From NCBI GenBank assembly GCA_963709555.1, contig CAVPWR010000007.1:62001-126000 (forward strand): a stretch of 64,000 bases of DNA, in the 5' to 3' direction. The translations under genes were made by a program, and so were the position numbers. Source of the DNA: Sulfurisoma sp963709555 (GTDB lineage Bacteria; Pseudomonadota; Gammaproteobacteria; Burkholderiales; Rhodocyclaceae). The notes under the pieces are model-generated. The model had not been told where the DNA came from. It saw only the letters and a program-made list of their open reading frames with translations, and did not search any database. Within the stretch, counting starts at the first letter, position 1. Every line of letters starts with the position of its first letter. Positions 57,020-64,000 of the stretch are shown one piece after another.

Positions 57020-57769
57020 TCAGATCAGCGGGATTTCGCGGCCGCGCTGCTTCAGTTCGGCTCGCGCACTGTGCCAGTCGGGATAAACACGCCCGACCTC
57101 GGCCCAGAAGCGCGGACTGTGGTTCATCTCGATCAGGTGGGCAAGCTCGTGGGCAACGACGTAATCGACCAGGTGCGGCGGCAGGTGGATGAGCCGCCAG
57201 TTGAGGCGGATGCCGCTGGCCTGGCTGCAACTGCCCCAGCGCGTCCGCGCCGAGGACAGGGCGATCGGCGGCAAAGTCCTTCCCAGCCGTGCGCCGTAGT
57301 GACCGGCGCGCTCGACGAAATGCGGCAGGGCACGGCGCTGCAGGGCACGGCGCGCCAACTGGTCGAGGTCGGCGCCGGGACGGGCCGCCAGCACCAGCGC
57401 GTCGTCGCGCCAGGCGATGCGGTTGGCGCCGTGCTCGACGCGCACCTCGATCTCGCCGCCCAGCAGCGGCAGCCTCGTCCCGTGCCGAATCGCCAAGTGC
57501 CGCGGAGCGGCGCGCTGGGAGTACTCGGCAAGCTTGGCGAGTACCCACTCGCCGTGGCCGAGCACGAAGGCCTCGATCCCGGCGAGCGTGACGTGATGCG
57601 GCGCACCCACCGCGAGGCCGCGTTCATCGATGGTCATCGACAGCCGCCGCGGAGCGGCCCTGGCGCAGGACATAGGGCACGATGCTGGCGCCGACCAACA
57701 GGTGGCGCATCTTCGGCGATGCGGCAGCAGGCGGCAAACGAAGAGGTCGAGCTGTTCCGGGAGGCTCAT
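57020..57769 (-). CDS. YgjP-type zinc metallopeptidase-like protein (two frameshifts)
   Basis: About 250 residues of the YgjP/DUF45 family. The catalytic zinc motif is intact (VDYVVAHELAHLIEMNHSPRFW), as is SSARTRWGSCSQASGIRLNWRLIHLP. Near 57712 a base appears lost and near 57665 one gained: between them the true frame reads MRHLLVGASIVPYVLRQG. Members are predicted Zn peptidases of unknown substrate. The ATG at 57769 is itself in the stem of repeat hairpin copy E. Upstream on the same strand lies a paralog without the zinc motif. Confidence 0.85.
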   Translation of the reverse strand: MSLPEQLDLFVCRLLPHRRRCATCWSAPASCPMSCARAAPRRLSMTIDERGLAVGAPHHVTLAGIEAFVLGHGEWVLAKLAEYSQRAAPRHLAIRHGTRLPLLGGEIEVRVEHGANRIAWRDDALVLAARPGADLDQLARRALQRRALPHFVERAGHYGARLGRTLPPIALSSARTRWGSCSQASGIRLNWRLIHLPPHLVDYVVAHELAHLIEMNHSPRFWAEVGRVYPDWHSARAELKQRGREIPLI

Positions 57770-57846
57770 GCTTCCGCCGGGCCGCCCCAAGAAAGCATGC
57801 GCCCCCCCGTGGGGGGCAGCGAGGCGGTTTTGCGAGCGTGGGGGGC
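57767..57846 (-). promoter_or_regulatory. Two-hairpin leader of ygjP (copy E)
   Basis: On the minus strand: a GC-rich hairpin (GCCCCCC/GGGGGGC around 57800-57818) then arms CATGCTTTC (57799-57791) and GGAAGCATG (57775-57767), nine pairs with one G-U, around TTGGGGCGGCCCGGC. The last three bases of the 3' arm are the start codon and GGAAG is the ribosome-binding site, so both would be hidden in the stem. Confidence 0.6.
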
Positions 57847-57854
57847 CGACAATG

Positions 57855-58339
57855 TCATGCGATGGCGGCGAAGAGGTCGAATTCCTCGACGTAGACCGGC
57901 AGGCAGTTCCGCCAGCGCCCGCTGCACCACCTGGCCGATCACCGGCTCGGGCTGTTCGATCAGCCGCCAGTGGAAGCGCAGGCCGCCCTTGCCGTCGGGC
58001 AAAGCCCAGCTGGCGCGCGCGGCGAAGGACAGCGCATGGGCCGGCAACGGCCGGCCGGCCCGACGCGACGCCATGACCAGTTCAGCCCCGATCACGCGCT
58101 CGGCCTGGCGCCGCAGCCAGGCTTCGGCGCCATCCTGGATCTGGCGCGGCGTGGCCTCCGGCGGCAGCGGCAGGTGCAAGGTCGCTGGCGTCGAGCAGGG
58201 CGTCGCGACAGGCGGTATCGAGGCAGAGCGTCAGCTTGCCGCCGAGGTAGTCGACGCTCGCCCCGTCGCGCCAGCGCACGGCGGCGTCGGGAGCGGCGGC
58301 ATCAAGCAGCAGCGACAGTTGCGGCGGGCGGGGTCTCAT
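57855..58339 (-). CDS. YgjP-like paralog lacking the zinc motif (two frameshifts)
   Basis: About 160 residues when reconstructed. It resembles the downstream YgjP protein: LSFAARASWALPDGKGGLRFHWRLI matches ALSSARTRWGSC...IRLNWRLI, but where that protein has VVAHELAHL this one has VVQRALAEL, so both zinc His and the Glu are gone, and it stops soon after (VYVEEFDLFAAIA). Extra bases near 58180 and 57902 break the frame. It overlaps plsC by 38 bases at the start. Probably a non-catalytic duplicate; role unknown. Confidence 0.65.
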
Positions 58340-59081
58340 GGCGATAGCGATGGGGGGAGATGCGGCGCATTTCGGATTCTATCCACGCTTCGGCGCGGGC
58401 ATTGATCTCTTCCGCGCCGAGGCCGGCGGGATCGATGGCGGGACCGATACTCATGGTCACCGTCCCCGGCGTCTTGAGGAAGGCCTGGCGCCGCCAGCAT
58501 TCGCCCGAATCGAGCGCCACCGGTACGGCCGGCACGCCGGCCTGGGCGGCCAGCCAGGCGCCGCCGGCCTTGAAGCGTTTCTTGTGGCCCGGCGCGACGC
58601 GCGTGCCCTCGGGGAAGATCACCACCGAATAGCCCTCGGCCAGCCGCCGCTTGCCACGCTCGGCCACCTGGTTGAGCGCCTGCTTGCCGGCGCCGCGGTC
58701 GATGGCGACGAAGGGCATCAGCCACAGGCCCCAGCCGAAGAAGGGCAGCCAGTGCAACTCGCGCTTGTAGACGAAGGAGGTCAGGTTGAAGACCTGCTGC
58801 AGGGCGAAGGTCTCCCATGCCGACTGGTGCTTGCAGAGGATGACGCAGGGCACCGCCGGAATGTTCTCGGCGCCGACGACGCGGTGCCTGATGCCGAGGA
58901 GGTGGCGGATCAGCCACATCACGAAGTTCACGTAGGGCATCACGAAAAGTCGGCGCTGGCGCAACGGTAACCAGAAGCAGCACAGCAGCAGCGTGACGAA
59001 CAGCGGCGTCACCACGACCATCGCGGCCATGAACAGCGCCGAGCGCAGGTAGTCGGCCGCGGCGGGCCGCCGCTCGCTCAC
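58302..59081 (-). CDS. plsC: 1-acyl-sn-glycerol-3-phosphate acyltransferase
   Basis: Adds the second acyl chain to make phosphatidate. 259 residues: an N-terminal membrane helix (MAAMVVVTPLFVTLLLCCFW), the acyltransferase motif CKHQSAWETFALQ in place of NHxxxxD (His and Glu/Asp-like spacing), FVYKRELHWLPFFGWGL, and FPEGTRVAPGHKKRFKAGG. GTG 59081 overlaps the gmhB stop (GTGA), the conserved gmhB-plsC coupling. RQRRLFV is encoded by copy 8 of the 20-base motif. Confidence 0.92.
   Translation of the reverse strand: MSERRPAAADYLRSALFMAAMVVVTPLFVTLLLCCFWLPLRQRRLFVMPYVNFVMWLIRHLLGIRHRVVGAENIPAVPCVILCKHQSAWETFALQQVFNLTSFVYKRELHWLPFFGWGLWLMPFVAIDRGAGKQALNQVAERGKRRLAEGYSVVIFPEGTRVAPGHKKRFKAGGAWLAAQAGVPAVPVALDSGECWRRQAFLKTPGTVTMSIGPAIDPAGLGAEEINARAEAWIESEMRRISPHRYRHETPPAATVAAA
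58946..58965 (-). repeat. 20-base dispersed motif, copy 8 (18/20)
   Basis: Minus-strand match at 18 of 20 positions with the 16-base core intact, inside plsC and read RQRRLF. Confidence 0.78.
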
Positions 59082-59612
59082 TTGGTCAGGCTCGCCACCG
59101 CTGCGGCGAGATCGGGGAAGACCGGCGTGCCGGGCGGCAGCGCGGGGTCGGCGTGGGTCTTCTGGCCCTTGCCGGTCAGCACCAGCATCGGCTGCGCGCC
59201 GACGGCCTGCGCCGCCTGCAGGTCGCGCAGGGAATCGCCGATCGCCGGCACGCCCGGCCAGATCGACGTTGTAGCGTCGGGCGATCTCCTCGAACATGCC
59301 GGGCTTGGGCTTGCGGCAGGCGCACTTGTCGGCGCTGGTGTGCGGGCAGAAGAAGATGGCGTCGATGCGCCCGCCGGCCTGCGACACGGCGCGCACCATC
59401 TTGTCGTGGATGGCGTTGAGGGTGTCCATGACGAACAGGCCGCGACCGACGCCCGACTGGTTGGTGCACACCACCACGCGCCAGCCCCACTGCGTCAGAC
59501 GCGCGATGGCCTCGAGGCTGCCGGCAATCGGCTTCCATTCCTCCGGCGACTTGATGTACTGGTCGGAGTCGTGGTTGATGACGCCGTCGCGGTCGAGGAT
59601 GATGAGTTTCAT
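59078..59612 (-). CDS. gmhB: D-glycero-beta-D-manno-heptose-1,7-bisphosphate 7-phosphatase (one frameshift)
   Basis: HAD-family phosphatase in ADP-heptose synthesis for LPS inner core. About 178 residues. Motif I is LDRDGVIN, followed by CTNQSGVGRGLF, the zinc loop CPHTSADKCACRKPKPGM and the late acidic motif AIGDSLRDLQAAQAVG. One extra base near 59254 (in DLAGVPAIGD) shifts the frame. ATG 59612 is preferred over 59621 because homology begins there. Follows glyS by 90 bases on the same strand. Confidence 0.92.
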
Positions 59613-59702
59613 ATGCGCCATTTAGCCACAGGGGCCGCGAAGGGCTCGGCGGAAAAAGCCCCGCTTGCCGGCCCTGCTCCGTGTCCGCCGTGGCCCATGG
59701 GT

Positions 59703-61771
59703 TTATAGCCGCGAGATATCGGCGACCTGGTTCATCAGGCCGGCGAGCTGGCGCAGCAGGGCCAGGCGGTTGGCGCGCGTCAGCGGCTCCTCCGCCATCA
59801 CCATGACGCCGTCGAAGAAGGCATCGACCTCGCCGCGCAGGCCGGCCAGCGCCTTCAGCGCATCGGCGTAGTCCTCGTTGGCGACGAAGGAGCGCACGCC
59901 CGGCGTGATCGCGGTGACGCGCTCGAACAAGGCTTTTTCGGCCGGCTCCTGCAGCAGGGCCACGTCGGCCTCGCCCGCCACGCCCTCGGTCTTCTTGAGG
60001 ATATTGACGATGCGCTTGTTGGCGGCGGCCAGCGCCTCCGCCTCGGGCAGTTGGGCGAAGGCCTTCACCGCGGCCAGCTTGGCCGGCACCTTGTCGATGC
60101 GCGTCGGCTTCAAGGCCAGCACGGCATCGACAAGCTTCTGGTCATGGCCGGAATCGCGCAACTGGCCGCGCAGTCGTTCGAGCATGAAGTCGAGCAGCTG
60201 CGCCTTGTAGTCGCCCGCCAGCAGGCCGGCGCCGAAGCCGGCGGCGGCCTCGTCGATCAGCTCGGCCAGATCCAGCGGCAGCGGCGTTTCCATGAGGATG
60301 CGCAGCACGCCGAGCGCGGCGCGGCGCAGGCCGAAGGGATCCTTGTCGCCGGTGGGCAGCTGGCCGATGCCGAAGAAGCCGACCAGCGCGTCGAGCTTGT
60401 CGGCCAGCGCGCAGGCAGCGGCGATGTTGCCCGCCGGCAGGCTGTCGCCGTTGAAGCGCGGATGGTAGTGGGCCTCGATGGCGTCGGCCACCGCCGCCGG
60501 CTCCTGGTCGTGATGGGCATAGTAGCGGCCCATGATGCCCTGCAGCTCGGGGAACTCGCCGACCATGTCGGTGACGAGATCGGCCTTGCACAACAGCGCC
60601 GCGCGTTCGGCCTGCGCGACGTCGGCCTGCAGGCGGTGGGCGATAACGCCGGCGAGCTTCGCCAGTCGCTTGACCCGTTCGCCCACGGTGCCGAGCTTGT
60701 TGTGATAGACGATGCTGTCGAGCTTGCCGCACCGTGTCGCCAGCGCCGACTTTCTGTCCTGGTTGAAGAAGAAGCGCGCATCGGACAGTCGCGGCCGCAC
60801 CACGCGCTCGTTGCCGCCGACGATATGTTTCGGGATCGGCCACCTGCATGTTGGAGACGACGAGGAAGCGGCTGGTCAGTTTGCCGTCCTTGAGCAGCGG
60901 AAAATACTTCTGGTTCGCCTTCATGGTCAGGATCAGGCATTCCTGCGGCACGGCGAGGAATTCCTCCTCGAAGCCTGCCTCGTAGACCACGGGGAACTCG
61001 ACCAGTGCCGTGACTTCGTCGACCAGGGCCTCGTCCGGCAGCCACTGGCGGCCCGGTGCGGCCGATGGCGGCCTTGTCGAGCTGCGCGCGGATCGTGTCG
61101 CGGCGCGTCGCGTAGCAGGCGACGACCTTGCCCTTGTCGGCGAGCACGTTCGCATACTCCCTGGCGTGCGGAATCTCGAGCACGCCGACACTCATGAAGC
61201 GGTGGCCGCGCGTGATGTTGCGGCTCGGCAGCCCCAGCACCTCGCCGGGCACGATGCGCGCGCCGTGCATCATCACCAGGCCATGCACCGGCCGCACGAA
61301 CTGGGCCTCGCCCGCGCCCCAGCGCATCAGCTTGGCCACCGGCAGCTTCTTCAGCGCGGCCTCGACGAAACCGGCGACATGCTGATCGATGCGTTCGCCG
61401 GTTTTCTTGATGCGGGCAACGAAGTACTCCGCCTTGCCGTCGTTGAGCTTTTCCAGTTGCGCAAACTCGACGCCGGCCGAGCGCATGAAGCCTTCGAGCG
61501 CCTTGGTCGGTGCACCGTCGGCGCCGACTCCCGAGGCCACCGCCGGACCCTTCTTCTCGATCACGCGGTCGGGCTGGGTCTCGACGCAGTCGTCGAACTG
61601 CAGGGCCAGGCGGCGCGGCGTGGCGAACCACCTGCCGGCGTTGTCGGCGGCGATGAAGCCGGCGTCGGCCAGCGATTTCTGCACCTGCTCGCGGAAGGCC
61701 AGCCCCAGTTTCGCCAGCGACTTCGGCGGCAGTTCCTCGGTGAGGAGTTCGATCAGCAGGGTCTCTTTCAT
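59703..61771 (-). CDS. glyS: Glycyl-tRNA synthetase beta subunit (two frameshifts)
   Basis: Part of the alpha2beta2 bacterial GlyRS. About 689 residues when reconstructed. It starts MKETLLIELLTEELPPKSL, has RLALQFDD, HGLVMMHGARIVPGEVLG, FLAVPQECLILTMKANQKYFPLL and ends in the DALR-like anticodon region. Extra single bases near 61053 (AAIGRTG then RQWLPDEALVDE) and 60831 (ADP then KHIVGGNERVVRPRL) break the frame. The residues RKSALATR come from copy 9 of the 20-base motif. The ATG overlaps the glyQ stop (ATGA). Confidence 0.94.
60734..60753 (+). repeat. 20-base dispersed motif, copy 9 (20/20)
   Basis: Exact copy of GTGTCGCCAGCGCCGACTTT inside glyS, whose strand reads KSALATR. Confidence 0.85.
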
Positions 61772-62673
61772 GCCGCGGCTCCTTTCAGCATCGGGAAGCC
61801 GAGCTTTTCACGCGAATCGAAATAGGCCTGCGCCACTTCGCGCGCCAGTGCCCGCACCCGGCCGATGTAGGCGGCGCGCTCGGTCACCGAGATGGCGCCG
61901 CGGGCATCGAGCAGGTTGAAGCTGTGCGAGGCTTTCATCACCATCTCGAAGCCGGGCAGCGGCAGGCCGAGGCCCATCAGGCGCTTGGCCTCGGACTCGT
62001 ATTTCGAGAACTGGCTGAACAGCCAGTCGACATCGGAATGCTCGAAGTTGTAGGTCGACTGCTCGACCTCGTTCTGGTGATAGACGTCGCCGTAGGTGAC
62101 GCCCGGCGCCCAGACCAGGTCGAAGACGTTCTCGACGCCTTGCAGGTACATCGCCAGGCGCTCGAGGCCGTAGGTGATCTCGCCCAGCACCGGGCGGCAC
62201 ACCAGCGAGCCGACTTCCTGGAAGTAGGTGAACTGCGTGACTTCCATGCCGTCGAGCCAGACTTCCCAGCCCAGGCCCCAGGCGCCCAGCGTCGGCGATT
62301 CCCAGTCGTCCTCGACGAAGCGGATGTCGTGCTCGGAGGTGTTGATGCCGAGCGCGCGCAAGGAGTCGAGATAGAGTTCCTGGATGTTGTCCGGCGAGGG
62401 CTTGAGCACGACCTGATACTGGTAGTAGTGCTGCAGGCGGTTGGGATTCTCGCCGTAACGTCCGTCCTTGGGCCGGCGGCTGGGTTGCACGTAGGCGGCC
62501 TTCCATGGCTCGGGGCCGATGGAACGCAGGAAGGTGGCGGTATGGAAGGTGCCGGCACCGACCTCGATGTCGTAGGGTTGCAGCAGCACGCAGCCCTGCT
62601 TGTTCCAGAAGTCCTGCAGCCGCAGGATGACTTCCTGGAAAGTGGGAGAAGCGGGATTTGAATGGGGGGGCAT
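61768..62673 (-). CDS. glyQ: Glycyl-tRNA synthetase alpha subunit
   Basis: Catalytic class II subunit. 301 residues, normal length and intact: TFQEVILRLQDFWNKQGCVLLQPYDIEVGAGT, RRPKDGRYGENPNRLQHYYQYQV and EITYGLERLAMYLQGV. ATG 62673 starts the conserved N-terminus, with TACTCCTATG on the complement giving TAGGAG-type ribosome-binding sequence close by. Divergent from the sensor kinase at the window end. Confidence 0.96.
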   Translation of the reverse strand: MPPHSNPASPTFQEVILRLQDFWNKQGCVLLQPYDIEVGAGTFHTATFLRSIGPEPWKAAYVQPSRRPKDGRYGENPNRLQHYYQYQVVLKPSPDNIQELYLDSLRALGINTSEHDIRFVEDDWESPTLGAWGLGWEVWLDGMEVTQFTYFQEVGSLVCRPVLGEITYGLERLAMYLQGVENVFDLVWAPGVTYGDVYHQNEVEQSTYNFEHSDVDWLFSQFSKYESEAKRLMGLGLPLPGFEMVMKASHSFNLLDARGAISVTERAAYIGRVRALAREVAQAYFDSREKLGFPMLKGAAA

Positions 62674-62797
62674 AGGAGTAAGAACCGGACCCTGAAGCTC
62701 GTGCAAAACGGCGATTTTACAGGGTTCCCTCCTTGCCCTGTCATGCCGCAGGCGATAAGCTGCCCTGAAATCCTCGAGCCGCCCCACCCACACCGCC

Positions 62798-64000
62798 ATG
62801 CCTGCCAGCGTTCAACCCGACGACATCGCAACGGCCCTTCCCGCGGAGCCCGGGCGTCCCCTGCTGGCGCGGCTGCTGCCCTGGATCGTGGTCCTCGGCG
62901 CCGGCATCTTCGGCGAGTACATCGTCCATCTCGAAGGCGAAAACATCCTGCGCGAACAGCGCAGCCATGTGCTGAGCGAAGTCGGGGAATTGCGCGCACG
63001 GCTGGAAGGCGAGCTCAATGCCACCCTCTACCTGACGGAAGGGATGGTCGCCCACGTTCTCACGCAGCCCCGGCTCGAGGCCGAGGTGATCAACCCGATG
63101 CTGAGCATCCTTTACAGCCACGGCCGGAACATCCGCAACATCGGCCTCGCCCCGGGCAATCGCCTGACCTACATCCACCCGCTGCTTGGAAACGAAAAAG
63201 CGCTCGGGCTCTACTATCCCGACATCAAGGAACAGTGGCCGGCAGTCGAGCGCACGATACTCGAACGCAAGCCGCGCCTGGCCGGTCCCGTCCAGCTCAA
63301 GCAGGGCGGCACGGGCCTGATCTACCGGGTGCCGCTGTTTCACGGTCCCGCCCGGGAATACTGGGGCCTGCTCAGCATGGTGCTGGACATCGACCGCCTG
63401 TTTGCCGGCGTGGGCCTCCTGCCGGAGCGCAATGGCCTGCTGTTCGCGCTGCGCGGCAAGGATGGCATGGGGGCGGAGGGGGCCGCATTCTTCGGCGACG
63501 CGCGACTCTTCGCCTCCGACAGCGTCAGGGCCCAGATCACCACACCGGGCGGCGTCTGGGAGATCGCCGCACGCCCCGCCGCGGGCTGGGGCAATGAGCT
63601 GCGGATCGGCGTTTTCCGGGGCGTGGTCTGGTTTTTCGCGCTGCTGCTCGGCGTCTTTGTCCATCAGGTGCTGGCCTTTGCCAGGCGCCGCGAACAACTG
63701 GCACGACAACTGGAACGGGCCCGCGATGCCGCCGAGGCCGCCAGTCGGGCCAAGAGCGCGTTTCTCGCCAACATGAGCCATGAGATCCGCACGCCGATGA
63801 ACGGCATCATCGGCATGACCGAACTGACCCTGAATACCGCCGTCAGCGACGAGCAGCGCGAGTACCTCGGGGTGGTGCGGCAGTCGGCGCTGTCGCTGCT
63901 TGCCATCCTCAACGACATCCTGGACTTTTCCAAGATCGAGGCCGGGCGGCTCGACATGGAGCGCATCCATTTCTGCCTGTCCGAGACGGTGGCGGGAACG
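62798..64000 (+). CDS. CHASE-domain sensor histidine kinase (partial, runs off the end)
   Basis: 401 residues are visible, reading open to the window end. A membrane helix (LLPWIVVLGAGIFGEYIVHL) precedes a periplasmic CHASE-type domain (residues ~40-250, with ILYSHGRNIRNIGLAPGNRLTYIHPLLGNEKALG), a second helix (VVWFFALLLGVFVHQVLAF), a coiled linker, and a HisKA domain with the phosphoacceptor His at 328 (FLANMSHEIRTPMNGIIGM). The HATPase, and probably receivers, lie beyond the end. The ligand is unknown. Confidence 0.9.
   Translation, partial: MPASVQPDDIATALPAEPGRPLLARLLPWIVVLGAGIFGEYIVHLEGENILREQRSHVLSEVGELRARLEGELNATLYLTEGMVAHVLTQPRLEAEVINPMLSILYSHGRNIRNIGLAPGNRLTYIHPLLGNEKALGLYYPDIKEQWPAVERTILERKPRLAGPVQLKQGGTGLIYRVPLFHGPAREYWGLLSMVLDIDRLFAGVGLLPERNGLLFALRGKDGMGAEGAAFFGDARLFASDSVRAQITTPGGVWEIAARPAAGWGNELRIGVFRGVVWFFALLLGVFVHQVLAFARRREQLARQLERARDAAEAASRAKSAFLANMSHEIRTPMNGIIGMTELTLNTAVSDEQREYLGVVRQSALSLLAILNDILDFSKIEAGRLDMERIHFCLSETVAGT

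Overview
The window is 64 kb of GC-rich chromosomal DNA. Its gene content and order point to a betaproteobacterium, most likely of the order Rhodocyclales. Diagnostic runs are rpsU-yqeY-dnaG-rpoD-tRNA, leuS-lptE-holA-proA, glyQ-glyS-gmhB-plsC-ygjP-gloA, and a TAXI-type TRAP transporter followed by a DUF1850 gene. The lineage call rests on family knowledge and gene order, not on a database search. No phage, transposase or CRISPR array is visible. Almost everything is housekeeping or signalling genes with short spacers, and no gene-free stretch exceeds about 240 bases.

Layout. 1-13.7 kb: glycogen and central metabolism (end of pgi, glgA, glgP) mixed with folA, a basic amino-acid decarboxylase, dcd, mrp, metG, acyP, a hybrid histidine kinase and a WbuC-type cupin. 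13.7-24.8 kb: dnaE, a small secreted protein, a LysR regulator divergent from a pirin/flavodoxin pair, a diguanylate cyclase, a qor-ParA pair and a GGDEF-EAL protein. 24.8-34.1 kb: maeB, a second GGDEF-EAL protein with a damaged EAL domain, an SDR, a Gly-rich membrane protein, and uvrD with an enol-lactonase-like hydrolase. 34.3-46.2 kb: leuS-lptE-holA-proA, TAXI-TRAP transporter, DUF1850, ogt, xerD and another GGDEF protein. 46.2-56.6 kb: ybaK, two related secreted proteins, folB, plsY, tsaD, the rpsU-to-rpoD run, a tRNA, a TonB-like protein and an orphan HPt. 56.6-64 kb: gloA, two tandem YgjP-like proteins, plsC, gmhB, glyS, glyQ and the start of a CHASE-domain sensor kinase.

The most interesting signals are small repeated sequences rather than a gene cluster. 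First, five copies of a hairpin element occur. Four sit directly 5' of a start codon (glgA, the decarboxylase, folB, ygjP) with the Shine-Dalgarno sequence in the 3' arm. The 15-base loop region is conserved while the arms differ between copies yet stay complementary. This is what a cis-acting translational RNA element, or a mobile repeat carrying a ribosome-binding site, would look like. Second, a 20-base motif, GTGTCGCCAGCGCCGACTTT, occurs nine times with 0-2 mismatches, mostly inside genes and in different reading frames, as a DNA-level signal would. Third, an 83-base element with perfect 15-base inverted arms abuts the tRNA gene after rpoD.

Caution: about 19 small frameshifts interrupt 12 genes, including essential ones (metG, leuS, dnaG, glyS). 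Most are one-base gains. The pattern suggests sequencing or assembly error, so the products of those genes are described as reconstructed across the shifts.
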